64,000 nt of DNA from Flavobacterium phragmitis (GTDB lineage: Bacteria > Bacteroidota > Bacteroidia > Flavobacteriales > Flavobacteriaceae): contig NZ_FOMH01000020.1 of NCBI RefSeq assembly GCF_900112575.1, positions 23,815 to 87,814 of the forward strand, given 5' to 3'. Every line of letters begins with the position of its first letter. Position 1 is the stretch's first letter. Positions 45,193 to 54,561 of the stretch are shown one piece after another. Position numbers and translations under genes: made by a program. The notes below the pieces were generated by a model. That model searched no databases. It worked only from the letters and a program-made list of their open reading frames with translations, and was not told the DNA's origin.

Positions 45193-48100
45193 CTATTTGA
45201 CTATTAATTTTCGGGTCACTACAGCCTTATCAGATTGAATTTTCACTACGTAAAATCCATTTCTAAGCTTTGAATTTACGAGAACCTGTTCATTTCCATT
45301 TCCATGCTGCTCATAGACCAGATACCCGTTCATATCATAAATTAAAATGCCCTTTGCATCGTACGCCTCTGGAATAATGAGCTGAAAGATTCCATCATGC
45401 GAAGGATTGGGATAAATGATCACATCCTGATTGTCATAGTTTTGTGGAACTGTTGTATCGGTTCTGGCAACACTCATCTTGGCTGAAGAGTTACCTGATT
45501 CTGTATAACTGATGTAGCCATTACAATTTAGCCACTCACTGTTAGAACCGCCACAGGCACCAGTCCAAACCCCCGTATTGACCTGTTGATTCTCTGATTG
45601 ATACACAACACCTCCAATCGTGACGTTATCAATCTGCACATCCCGTCCTGTATTATCATTAGTGAAGTGAACAGCTACTGTACCGCTTCCCGAAGCAGTA
45701 TAGTCCGCAAAAGAAGTAGTCAGGGTCCACGTTGCCACCGTATTGCCACCTACCCTTAGATCTATGGTTTCATCTCCTTTCGTACCGCGGGCGCGAACAA
45801 TGATTGAACCTGTAACGGCCACATTAAATATTTGTGTGCTCTTACAGCCACTTGAATTGGTGTAGGTAGCTGTATAACTGCCTGCCTGACTGCCTTGAAT
45901 ATTTGAAAGCGATACTTCCCTTGCAGAGGAGGAGAAATTATTGGGACCGCTCCATGACCACGATCCTCCGGTCACAGGCTGCGGACCAAATTTAAGGGAG
46001 CTCCCCTGAGCTAATGAAACTCCTGCAGTCTGCTGCCATGTCCCGCCGTTAATCTGAACATAGGGAGTAATTGCCGAGGGAGCACATGCCGAGGGTTCCC
46101 AGTAGATTACACCTCTTCCTCCTCCTGCACTCATCAATACCCTGCCTTCCACATTCATATCTCCAACAAGCAGAGGTGCACCCCCAAATTCAGCACTATC
46201 ATTGTTGATCCTAGTCCATGTATTGCCTTGATTTGTCGATCTAAAAAGACCAGTTACACCGGAGACCGTGCCCCAGATAAAAACAGTAGGATAGTTTGCC
46301 CCTGACATAATCTTTCCAATTCCGATAGATTTGCAATATGTTACATTGGCAACAGTTACGTAGGATGATCCTGCATTGGTAGAATATTTTAATCCGTTTC
46401 GCCCCAGCGGAATCCATATATGTCCTTCCAAACCTGGCACTGTGCGCGCTAAGGCTGATTCCCATGGATGATCCGCAGTTGATGCACCCGCAGGAGATGC
46501 TTCTGAAAAGCTAGCCCCCTTGTTGGTACTCCTGAAGAATTGTCCCGTTCTTGGACTGTATATATAAAAATTGTTCGAATTTACCTGATCTGCCACCGGG
46601 GCGGCATCTGCAACAGATACACCTGAGCAACCCAGCCAGCTTGCCCCGTTATTGCTCGAATAGTACGTTGTGGAAGAACCCCAAGGACAGTGCAATATAG
46701 TGCTGCCATCAGCGCTGAGAGAAACCCTTCCTGCTGTTCCCGCATTTGCTGCCGCTGCTGTCCATGTAGCCCCTTTATCGCCGGAATAATACACGACATT
46801 TCCCTCGTTAGCGACCCTTACCACCTTGTTGGGATTGCTGCCCGCATACGCGATGCTGTTATTATTATAACCGCCAGATGGAGAAACTCTTGAGGAAGGC
46901 ACTGAGGTTAGCGATTGGTGCACAAAGCCCGATACATCACCAAAAGCGGAGATGAAAGGTCCGCCGGGAATACTCACGCCGTCAAGTAAGGCAGTCTCTT
47001 CGATACCGACTACATCATACTTCCATGAAGTGTTTACAGCGGTAATATCAGGGCAGGTATATATACCGCCTCCACCGATCACACGCACTCTGTTTAGGCT
47101 GTTCTGGTCAAACTCTATACAGTCCATCCAGTTAATTGCTCCCCCGCGGGACCATTCCATTCCATTAGCATCATAAGTGGAATTTGACCCGTTCTTTAGA
47201 GTCCAAGTTGCCCCACCATCAGTACTGAGAAAAACAAAATCCCCCCAGCCCGTACCAAACTGGTTATTCCAATACATGCCACATGTGGACACTATTACAC
47301 GGTTAGCATTTGTGGGATCTATACTCACACCGCCATAAGGATAATCCTTTGAATGAGAAGGCGTAACATTAGTCCAGACACCTGTTGAAGTATTAAGCCT
47401 GTATACCTTTCCGGATCCCTCCCCTAGATTTGGCCCTTCACCATTAGCATAAGTAACATACAGAGTGGATCCCTGAATGGCGGCACGGTGAGGCATAAAA
47501 CCAATAGTTGGGGAAATATCCGTAAAACTTGCCCCTCCGTTTGTGCTTTTGTAAAGGTTCGCCCCCCCTGTACGGGAAATACCCACATAAATGGTTTGGC
47601 TCACCCCATTTACGACGTTGCTTGAGGGATCAAATAAAACAAAACATATACCGTTGCCATTCGCTGTGGTGGTTACACCATTCCAGGCAAGATTCCAGCT
47701 AACACCGGCATCTGTACTTTTCCAAAGTCCATTTGATCTGGTTCCGCAGTATAATATATTACTGTTAATGGGATCCACTGCTAATCGTTCCCCATTGCTT
47801 CGTCCCCCTCCATTACCATGCGCCTTAAATTTCCCCGTCACATCAGTATAGGTAAAAGTATTACCCTTATCTGTAGATTTCAGCACAGCTGTCCTCCCCT
47901 GACTAAGATAATCGGTTCCGCAAAGCATATAAATGGTATTTGCATTCTGCGGATCCACTGCCAATGCTTCAACGCCGACAAAACCGAGTTCCGACTCACT
48001 CAGCCAGTCCAAAAGCTGAACCCATTTGTTATTGGCAGCATCCCAACGGTAAGCTCCTCCCACATCAGTGCGGCAATACCGTTCCCCAGATGTTTTGTGA

Positions 48101-48270
48101 GTTACAATACCAGTTACAAACCCGCCGCCGCCAATCGGAGCATTCTTCCACTGGTAATCCGTAGTTTGGGCTTTTAATTTATGGCCCGTAAAGACACAAT
48201 TCAGACAAAATAAAAAGATAAAGACATACATATTATGTCTTGTTTTTTTAGGATAGTACTCATTTTTCAT
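45193..48270 (-). CDS. GH74 xyloglucanase with CBM and T9SS sorting domain
   Basis: 1025 residues. Signal region ends FTGHKLKAQ. Residues ~38-730 form the two seven-bladed propellers of GH74 with BNR-like motifs (STDKGNTFTYTD, STDAGVSWNLAW, STNGGASFTDIS). The likely catalytic Asp pair is Asp69 in RTDVGGAYRW and the Asp in FGDVSGFVHQ. An Ig/PKD-like module follows (~750-845). Then comes a CBM60/36-like module: VRARGTKGDETIDLRVGG ... VHFTNDNTGRDVQIDNVTI ... EWLNCNGYISY. The C-terminal ~75 residues (VIIYPNPSHDGIFQL ... GFYVVKIQSDKAVVTRKLIV) are a type A T9SS signal. It is predicted to be a secreted endo-beta-glucanase that cuts the xyloglucan backbone. Confidence 0.92.
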   Translation of the reverse strand: MKNEYYPKKTRHNMYVFIFLFCLNCVFTGHKLKAQTTDYQWKNAPIGGGGFVTGIVTHKTSGERYCRTDVGGAYRWDAANNKWVQLLDWLSESELGFVGVEALAVDPQNANTIYMLCGTDYLSQGRTAVLKSTDKGNTFTYTDVTGKFKAHGNGGGRSNGERLAVDPINSNILYCGTRSNGLWKSTDAGVSWNLAWNGVTTTANGNGICFVLFDPSSNVVNGVSQTIYVGISRTGGANLYKSTNGGASFTDISPTIGFMPHRAAIQGSTLYVTYANGEGPNLGEGSGKVYRLNTSTGVWTNVTPSHSKDYPYGGVSIDPTNANRVIVSTCGMYWNNQFGTGWGDFVFLSTDGGATWTLKNGSNSTYDANGMEWSRGGAINWMDCIEFDQNSLNRVRVIGGGGIYTCPDITAVNTSWKYDVVGIEETALLDGVSIPGGPFISAFGDVSGFVHQSLTSVPSSRVSPSGGYNNNSIAYAGSNPNKVVRVANEGNVVYYSGDKGATWTAAAANAGTAGRVSLSADGSTILHCPWGSSTTYYSSNNGASWLGCSGVSVADAAPVADQVNSNNFYIYSPRTGQFFRSTNKGASFSEASPAGASTADHPWESALARTVPGLEGHIWIPLGRNGLKYSTNAGSSYVTVANVTYCKSIGIGKIMSGANYPTVFIWGTVSGVTGLFRSTNQGNTWTRINNDSAEFGGAPLLVGDMNVEGRVLMSAGGGRGVIYWEPSACAPSAITPYVQINGGTWQQTAGVSLAQGSSLKFGPQPVTGGSWSWSGPNNFSSSAREVSLSNIQGSQAGSYTATYTNSSGCKSTQIFNVAVTGSIIVRARGTKGDETIDLRVGGNTVATWTLTTSFADYTASGSGTVAVHFTNDNTGRDVQIDNVTIGGVVYQSENQQVNTGVWTGACGGSNSEWLNCNGYISYTESGNSSAKMSVARTDTTVPQNYDNQDVIIYPNPSHDGIFQLIIPEAYDAKGILIYDMNGYLVYEQHGNGNEQVLVNSKLRNGFYVVKIQSDKAVVTRKLIVK

Positions 48271-48293
48271 TAGATTTTGGTTAATTTGGTTAG
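48271..48293 (-). promoter_or_regulatory. AACCAA leader motif upstream of GH74
   Basis: On the minus strand, two copies of TAACCAAA spaced ten bases apart lie directly ahead of the GH74 ATG. They match the elements before susC, the PKD lipoprotein and GH31. Confidence 0.35.
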
Positions 48294-50341
48294 TAAATAA
48301 AAAAAGTCAAAAGCTCAAATGCAATCGCATTCTTCTTGCATTTAAAAAAATCTACATCTTCAATGGAAAATTATATGGCAGGATAGCATTAAATATTACA
48401 AATAATCAAAATCATGCATTCCATAAATTACAGCGGCACGACATTAAAATTGTGGTTAATTAATTCCAAAGCGCATCGATTTATATCTGCCCTTATTTAA
48501 ACTTTATTCAGTGGCGGGAAAATCAATAACGCTAATGCCCTACCTTATAAAAAATGATTATCTTACAATTAATATCTGGCACCGTCAAAACTTTATAATA
48601 CAAAATCTCATCACCAAGAGTCTGCATCTGTTCTTTACCATTTATACCCCTTTTTATTTATATATATAAAGTTGTATTGCATCTGGTTATCAATATAAAT
48701 TTCAGTCTCAAATCAGTTGACAAACGATATGAAGCGATTTCCCACAGCCTCTTAAAATAAAACGTTCCAAAACAGCTTAAAAAACCGGAGAGACTATTAA
48801 ATCTCCCCAGTTTTACTAACCACAGGCTTAAACTGCTTTATATTTCATTCTAATATCGATCTTGCAAAAGACCCAACTGTTTTTAACTATTATTAATATC
48901 TGCGGAAATATTATTAATCTTACTTTATAATAGCAGACTTTCCATTTAATTCAATAAATACTACTCGACAACAGCATTTAAGAAGTTGTAAAAAAACTGC
49001 CGATACATTAAAAAAGAAGCCGATTATTTTCAGTATCCTCTTTTTAATTAAACTTATTTTAAACAATTATCAATTAATAGTTAAAAGGCAGTACAAATAT
49101 CAGTAATGCATTAAAAGTTTATGGTATCACTTTGTGTCAGAACAATGTCCAATATGTTGCAATTTTAATTTTCCCCTAGTTTTAAAATACTGGCTTGCAG
49201 GAGATAAAAATTGTTTGATTATTTGACCAGGTCATTGCTAGAGCGGGATTAAACATGAGCTTGACGCCATTTGCCACACAAAAAAGCTAAGGTTAATTTT
49301 ACCGTCGTTCCACCTATTTAAGTTTTTGTGGCAGAATTATGGCACAATTCTTCTGCTTCCTGCTCATTTTTGGCATTTTATTTATTTTTATCATTGCAAA
49401 GTTCAGAAGCGGCCGACAAGCAGGTGCAGCCAAAAGTCGCAACATTGTGGTAGAAAGGCATTTTAGTCCCATGCTGCAAAACTCTTCAGGCAGCATTTGA
49501 TATTAACAGGAAACGGACAGTTTTTACTTGCCATTGATAATTGTTACAGGAATTATCCTGTAATTAGTTACCTGCGATACCCGCCCAATTCAATGAATTT
49601 AGACATGAATGACTTGCAAATCTTAATTCCATTTTCTAATGAGGCGCTGAATGAGGCAAAGAAACGATTTAAGAACATACACGATTTTCAGAGCGATGGC
49701 AGCGCCCAGAAGCTATGATGCAGCTTTTAGAAAACTTTACCAAGCAATTCTCCAAGCTAAGTAAATTATCAGAAATGACCGTGAAATGCCCTTACTGATC
49801 GCATATGATTGATTGAATCGGTTTTGCCGCATCTGCCGGAATCAAAATATAAGGATTTAGGTAATTTAAAAGTCTGTCCGCCGATTTACAGAATGATTTA
49901 AATATTATCGACTCAAAAGTCTTATTTTATAGATACCAAATAAGACCCAAAAGTCTAATCTTAATGTTAAACTAAAAAATCAACATTTTTTTTTAAAACA
50001 ATTGCCATTTATGAGAACTGTTACATAACCCTTTTCAGCAGTATTATGTATTATTTTGTAAATCAATAGATTAGCGGTTACATCAGTGAAAATTGGAGTA
50101 AAGTGAAGATAAAATTTTCTTTTTTGAATTAGGTGCAAAAAAAGGGGATTGCCTATATATTCTTCCACAATCTGGATCAATGCAAGCTGCCAATGCAATC
50201 CCTGTCGCATATTTGGGTTTAAATAATTACTTTTACAAACTTCTCTTGGATTTGTGCAGATGGTTCCCTGGCAGTATGAGGCGGTCAGACTCCACCGGAT
50301 TTATATATCAGCATCTAAATAATACGAAAATACGTCTAGCA
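48294..50341. other. Two-kilobase gene-poor tract
   Basis: No supported gene between the PUL and the AraC regulator. It includes a GTGGCAGAATTATGGCACA element at 49327-49346 followed by ~150 bases of stop-interrupted coding-like sequence on the plus strand. A weak hairpin GGAGA/TCTCC lies near 48787. A spaced inverted repeat GGGATTGC/GCAATCCC (50145-50152, 50195-50202) lies upstream of the AraC gene. Probably decayed accessory DNA plus the GH74 and AraC promoters. Confidence 0.4.
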
Positions 50342-51217
50342 ATGAAGACATTTAAATTCTTAAAAAATAAATATAATGTTGAGCTCCTAATTGATATAGG
50401 CACTTATAAAGACATTCCATATTATTTTTTTGAAAGTGAGCTTCATCATACCGATTTTTATGAACTTGTATTTTTCTCTAAAGGAAACGGCTGTTTAGAA
50501 CTGGACCAGCAGAGAATTGAAATTTCAGATAATACAGTAATTTTTATTTCCCCATTTCAGAAAAGAAGATGGTTTTTGGAAAAGACTAAGATTGAATGTT
50601 ATTTCCTGTTTTTCCAGGACAGCTTTCTCTCCAGTTTCTTCTCGGACAAGCTGTTCTCTTTCAGGCTGCAGTTTTTCTACAACAAAACCAAACCGCTCTA
50701 TCTAAAGGTTGACGACGGCTTCTTTTCACAGCTGGCCAATATAATTCAGGAGCTGCTCAGTGAGATCAAAACATTTAGATCCGACAGCGAACATATTATA
50801 AGGGCACTGCTGTACTTTATCCTGATCAGACTCAATCGGGCCTATGCAGAGCATTACCTTCTGTCTTCAGAAACAGAAAATAACAGCGTTGCATTTATGT
50901 TTAAGGAGATTCTGCAAAATGAAGTCCGCACGACAAGAAATATAGACCATTACGCGCGGCAGTTAGGTGTCAGCAGAGTAACATTAAACAAATGCATCAA
51001 AAAGCAGTTCGGGGTTACCATTTCTGAAATGGTAAATGAATTTATTCTTTTTGAAATAAAGTCCATGCTGTCTTATACGAACCTTAATATAAATGAAATT
51101 TCATATTTATTGCAATTCTCCCACGCAAATCATTTAACACGTTTCTTCAAGGCGCAGGCAGGAATCTCACCAAAAGAATTCAGAAATGCTTATCAAAATG
51201 GTAGTTCTGTTATCTAA
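50342..51217 (+). CDS. AraC-family transcriptional regulator
   Basis: 291 residues from the ATG at 50342 (MKTFKFLKNKYNVELLID); a longer frame from 50180 adds sequence unlike the family. The N-terminal domain is cupin-like (HHTDFYELVFFSKGNGCLEL, NTVIFISPFQKRRW). The C-terminal two-HTH domain has HYARQLGVSRVTLNKCIKKQFG and NINEISYLLQFSHANHLTRFFKAQAGISPKEFR. Its FYELVFF and SPFQKR features resemble AraC proteins near sugar genes. It lies between the GH74 locus and the DUF1080 gene and could regulate either. Confidence 0.92.
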   Translation: MKTFKFLKNKYNVELLIDIGTYKDIPYYFFESELHHTDFYELVFFSKGNGCLELDQQRIEISDNTVIFISPFQKRRWFLEKTKIECYFLFFQDSFLSSFFSDKLFSFRLQFFYNKTKPLYLKVDDGFFSQLANIIQELLSEIKTFRSDSEHIIRALLYFILIRLNRAYAEHYLLSSETENNSVAFMFKEILQNEVRTTRNIDHYARQLGVSRVTLNKCIKKQFGVTISEMVNEFILFEIKSMLSYTNLNINEISYLLQFSHANHLTRFFKAQAGISPKEFRNAYQNGSSVI

Positions 51218-51368
51218 CTGGTAATTATTCTGTTTACATGTATGATATATTTGTACATGAGAATATTTTTATCAAAAGACGGCTAGCAGCATTATCAAAA
51301 TCACTAGTAGCATGGTCTATCTCAATAAGAATCATTTAAATTATTATATAATTAAAAATAGCCTTTCA

Positions 51369-52052
51369 ATGAAAAAGCAAACCAAATTCACATATATATT
51401 TACTTTGATACTGCTCCCCTGCTTTCTATTCGGCCAACGAAAACAAGTTATTGAACTCGCTAATCTGTACAAAAGAGGAAAGCTGAAATCAGTAAATAGA
51501 GAGATCAAAATCGTTTCGAGTGATAGTGGAACTTATCTAAAAATATTGGAAAATAAAAAGGAAGGCATTGTATGGTTGCCTGTCCGGGACTTTAAAAACG
51601 GCACAATTGAAATTGAAATGCGGGGACAGGATGTTTTCCAACGCAGTTTTATTGGTATTGCCTTTCATGGTGTCAATGATAGTAATTATGATGCTGTTTA
51701 TTTTCGTCCTTTTAATTTTTCTTCTAAAGACTCTGTTCGTAGAATTCATGCTGTGCAATACATCTCCCATCCCGATTTTACCTGGGAAAAATTAAGGAAG
51801 CAGAGAAATGCGGTTTTCGAGAAAGAAATCATCAATCCACCAAATCCTAATGACTGGTTTATAATGAAATTAATAATTGACAGCACAACTGTTAGAGCCT
51901 ATGTAAACAACGCAGACCGCCCCGCGCTGACAGTCCAAAAACTCAGCAGTCGGGCATCGGGAAAAATAGGGCTATTTACAGCAGACAGCAGCGGAGGGGA
52001 CTTTAAAATCGTTAAGATAAATTATAAAAATAAGTCATTAATCAATCTCTAG
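51369..52052 (+). CDS. Exported DUF1080-like (3-keto-disaccharide hydrolase/LamG-like) protein
   Basis: 227 residues from the ATG at 51369, which opens a signal peptide (FTLILLPCFLFGQ). The body is a concanavalin-like jelly roll: FKNGTIEIEMRGQDVFQRSFIGIAFHG, YDAVYFRPFNF, RIHAVQYISHPDFTWEKLR, PNDWFIMKLIIDSTTVRAYVN, and ASGKIGLFTADSSGGDF. These match the DUF1080 fold. It may bind or hydrolyse a sugar derivative in the envelope. A TATATTTG box lies at 51246-51253 in the gap after the AraC gene. Confidence 0.8.
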   Translation: MKKQTKFTYIFTLILLPCFLFGQRKQVIELANLYKRGKLKSVNREIKIVSSDSGTYLKILENKKEGIVWLPVRDFKNGTIEIEMRGQDVFQRSFIGIAFHGVNDSNYDAVYFRPFNFSSKDSVRRIHAVQYISHPDFTWEKLRKQRNAVFEKEIINPPNPNDWFIMKLIIDSTTVRAYVNNADRPALTVQKLSSRASGKIGLFTADSSGGDFKIVKINYKNKSLINL

Positions 52053-52110
52053 CCATAAAGTTTCGCTTTTATAAAAACTCTTTTTTAACTTTCTTAGTAC
52101 CTATAATATT

Positions 52111-52458
52111 ATGATAAAAAGATTGCTTTTAATTATCTTGCTGTCTATCCCCATTTTTGCCAGTACATCAATGAAGGGAGCTTTTACTATCTGGGGAAGG
52201 ATTGTAGATCATGGATTTAGCCCTATTGAATCATTTTCGATTAAGGTTTTTGAACATAATACTTTAACAAATCAAAAAAAAATAATCCAAGATTTTAAAG
52301 TGAGAGATGATAATGGAGAATTTTTAATAAAAAACCTTAACTCAGGAACTTATCTTATTGAAGTTACAGTTGAAAATTACACTAGGTACAGCATCATAAA
52401 AACAGTTGCAAATAAAAACGAATCAGTAGGAGAAATCGTTTTACAAAATACTTGGTAA
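52111..52458 (+). CDS. Small exported CPReg-like single-domain protein
   Basis: 115 residues. Signal peptide (MIKRLLLIILLSIPIFASTS). One Ig-like carboxypeptidase-regulatory fold: FTIWGRIVDHGFSPIESFSIKVFEH, VRDDNGEFLIKNLNSGTYLIEVTVENY. No receptor or enzyme domain follows, though this domain usually heads TonB receptors. Either it is a free-standing adhesion or partner module, or a receptor N-terminus left after deletion. Confidence 0.6.
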   Translation: MIKRLLLIILLSIPIFASTSMKGAFTIWGRIVDHGFSPIESFSIKVFEHNTLTNQKKIIQDFKVRDDNGEFLIKNLNSGTYLIEVTVENYTRYSIIKTVANKNESVGEIVLQNTW

Positions 52459-52755
52459 GGTTACGTCGAATCTATGGGAATCAAAATGAACACTTTAGCA
52501 ATTTAACAATACTGGAGTGGGGATATTTCTGCCACAAAACTTTAAGACGTTTTTAACGATATTCGCCAGTCTAATGTTTATGATTTAAGCCACTTTGAAG
52601 AATTAAATTTTAAACAAATTTACAACTAAGCGGATTAGGTTCCTCCGCCATCTGACGTCCAAAAGCGACTTTAAAAATCAAAAACCTTTAAAAAATGATG
52701 TTTAAAGTTTTTTTTTTTGTTAAAAGCTCGCCTGGTTATATCCGCCGCGGTGGAT

Positions 52756-52780
52756 ACAGTTTCGAGTCCTGTTGCCACTA
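52756..52780 (+). other. tRNA 3'-end-like fragment
   Basis: ACAGT-TTCGAGT-CCTGT forms a T-arm with a canonical TTCGAGT loop and four of five stem pairs. It is followed by TGCCACT plus A, as an acceptor 3' strand and discriminator. No matching 5' acceptor strand (AGTGGCA) lies upstream. It looks like the tRNA 3' half that integrating elements duplicate. Confidence 0.35.
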
Positions 52781-53109
52781 TAATTAGCACTTCTAAGTAC
52801 GTTTAAAAATCTTGTAATTTAATTTTTGTGGGAAAATCGTGGCACATGGTATTTTTGAATAACACAAATCCAGCAAAAAACAGTGCCTTAGAAGTTTAGC
52901 TTCGAAACTGTATACGAAACAAACAATATATAGCGTACGCCAAACGGCAAAAAATCTATGTCAGAAAAAAATAAACTTACATCTCGTGAATGTTTAGTCT
53001 TACAATGGTTTTCTATTTTAAAAGGAATTACCTTTATGGCAACAAACCTAAACCGCATACAGCAATTCACAGATCCAAGAAAGACAATTTTGCCTTAAGC
53101 AGAACAATC

Positions 53110-53285
53110 TTTTCAAATCCTCCATAAAATACTTGAAGAATTGTATTTTACTTTAATGCCATAAACCAATTGATTTTTTTTACTTTATTGCATCAATTCC
53201 CAACAGGACATCTAAACCAAACTTACAAAACTTACAAAGCCTATGAAGGACAGACGTTACATACAAGTAAGCCATTCGGTTCTCT
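53110..53285 (-). repeat. Diverged repeat, copy B (decayed coding sequence)
   Basis: Partner of 38,680-38,875. The minus strand reads KFGLDVLLGIDAIK and, after a frame change, NQLVYGIKVKYNSS. The two copies differ by substitutions and small indels, so they are old paralogues. Confidence 0.45.
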
Positions 53286-53295
53286 GCCTTGAATT

Positions 53296-53620
53296 TCAAG
53301 GCAATTTTATCGAAATGGCATCGGCAAGATTCTCCTGTCTGATGAATCCCGAAATATACTCCTGTAACTCCCTGCGATGCTCGGGAAGGGTTTCAAAGCT
53401 GTTGATATGAAACACATCGTCCTGATCCATAATGTGGTTGATCTCCGATAGCCCTTTGATACAAGGCTGCCCCTTAATCTGATAACGGTGACCTGCCGTC
53501 GGGTTCCAAATCTTTTCTCACTCTTAATCGTATAGTTTTTTCCATAACAAAAGGTCTGTTGTCTGAAATTTTCTGTATTCTCATCCCAAATATAAAATTT
53601 AATCTTTTCCTTGATAATGA
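53296..53620 (-). pseudogene. Frameshifted unrecognised gene
   Basis: The minus strand first reads YFIIKEKIKFYIWDENTEN and FCYGKNYTIKSEK. Then, after a one-base shift near 53,515, it reads WNPTAGHRYQIKGQPCIKGL, MDQDDVFHINSFETLPEHR and ends ENLADAISIKLP-stop. Composition and continuity show it was a gene; the family is not recognised. Confidence 0.5.
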
Positions 53621-53832
53621 AGTATGTTAAAAATTATGGCCTTTCCAATAAAAACAGCTCTTGGCCATTCCATACATTGCCTGTTTCCTTTCTTTTCTGT
53701 TTTCCCCTTTGCCATCGGTCAGGGACCGTACTATTTCAAAAATGTTGACCCCAAACTTACCATCACTAACATTGGTACACTATGTCGCATTTTTATCCAT
53801 TTTAGCTCATTTAAGGCAATATCAAAACAAAA

Positions 53833-53856
53833 AAGATGAGCATTACTGCTCATCTT
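53833..53856 (-). terminator. Rho-independent terminator
   Basis: A 10-bp perfect stem AAGATGAGCA/TGCTCATCTT with a TTAC loop, followed on the minus strand by TTTTTTGTTTTG. It probably ends the transcript of the SRPBCC-like gene. Confidence 0.7.
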
Positions 53857-54039
53857 AAAATTATTCATTTCTAAAATTTGTCCATTTCAGAAGGTTAGAA
53901 TTTCAAAATCTCATATCACTGACTTTGAAATACTACCACTTTCCGATGCCCTTTCGATCTTAAATACGGTGAAATGACAGCTTGTAAACTTTTGAGTTAT
54001 GGTAAATTTATGTTGCCTTATCTAGACATTAATCTGTTT

Positions 54040-54561
54040 TTAGTCAATCATGCATTCTTCGAGGAGTACACACATATAGTATAAAAACAAACTAATCTCA
54101 CGAGTTAAGATATTTTTCACAAGGAAATTGTAGATAATTTTTGAAAAAGAATATTTAAAGATAAAACGGTAACAGCAATGGATAACGGTACTTTGCTCTA
54201 TGTGCTGAGAAAAAACAAATGTGTACTCAATTGCATCCAATCCAAGGTAGCGTCGCGAGCTAAAATTATCTACTTTAACAGAAAAAGAAATTTGGTTAGA
54301 ACATTCTATAAGGGTCTTTCTGGCTGTATGTAAATCTTTAAAATGCAGGGTGAAAATTTTATCTGTTCCAGTCTTTAAACTATTCGAATCAGTCTCAAAA
54401 TAAGGAATGTACCAAAACGTCTTAAAAATATCAAGCATATCCCAATCATAAAAATGATTAAAAGCAACTTGTACAGGGGTATTAACCTTAACAATAATAT
54501 CAATTTCCTTTTCCTTTTTCTTATCCTTTTTAGCTTTCCAATTATTGCTTACACTTTTCAT
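54040..54561 (-). CDS. Putative SRPBCC (START-like) fold protein
   Basis: 173 residues, cytoplasmic. After a basic N-terminus, IDIIVKVNTPVQVAFNHFYDWDMLDIFKTFWYIPYF resembles the first strand and helices of polyketide-cyclase/START-like proteins. It is followed by strands GTDKIFTLHFKDLHTARKTLIEC, ISFSVKVDNF and GLDAIEYTFVFSQH, and a long C-terminal helix. Such proteins bind hydrophobic ligands. It is 400 bases downstream of the exported Ppx-like gene on the same strand. Fold-level guess. Confidence 0.5.
   Translation of the reverse strand: MKSVSNNWKAKKDKKKEKEIDIIVKVNTPVQVAFNHFYDWDMLDIFKTFWYIPYFETDSNSLKTGTDKIFTLHFKDLHTARKTLIECSNQISFSVKVDNFSSRRYLGLDAIEYTFVFSQHIEQSTVIHCCYRFIFKYSFSKIIYNFLVKNILTREISLFLYYMCVLLEECMID

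Larger units (their letters stand above)
52459..54039. other. Gene graveyard with decayed coding sequence
   Basis: About 1.6 kb without an intact gene. It holds a plus-strand C-terminal scrap ending FEELNFKQIYN-stop (52629), a tRNA-like 3' end (52756-52780), a GTGGGAAAATCGTGGCACA element (52827-52846), repeat copy B (53,110-53,280) and a frameshifted minus-strand gene (53,296-53,620). Likely the residue of past integration events. Confidence 0.5.

Noticed and set aside
48787..48806. Hairpin GGAGA/TCTCC
   Set aside because: Only five base pairs with a long loop and no gene end nearby, so not called a terminator.
49980..50210. Minus-strand 76-codon frame upstream of the AraC gene
   Set aside because: No family features, poor start context, and it overlaps the region expected to hold the AraC promoter.
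53624..53839. Plus-strand 71-codon frame with hydrophobic stretch
   Set aside because: Lies in a decayed tract, overlaps another frame, and looks like chance coding in AT-rich DNA.
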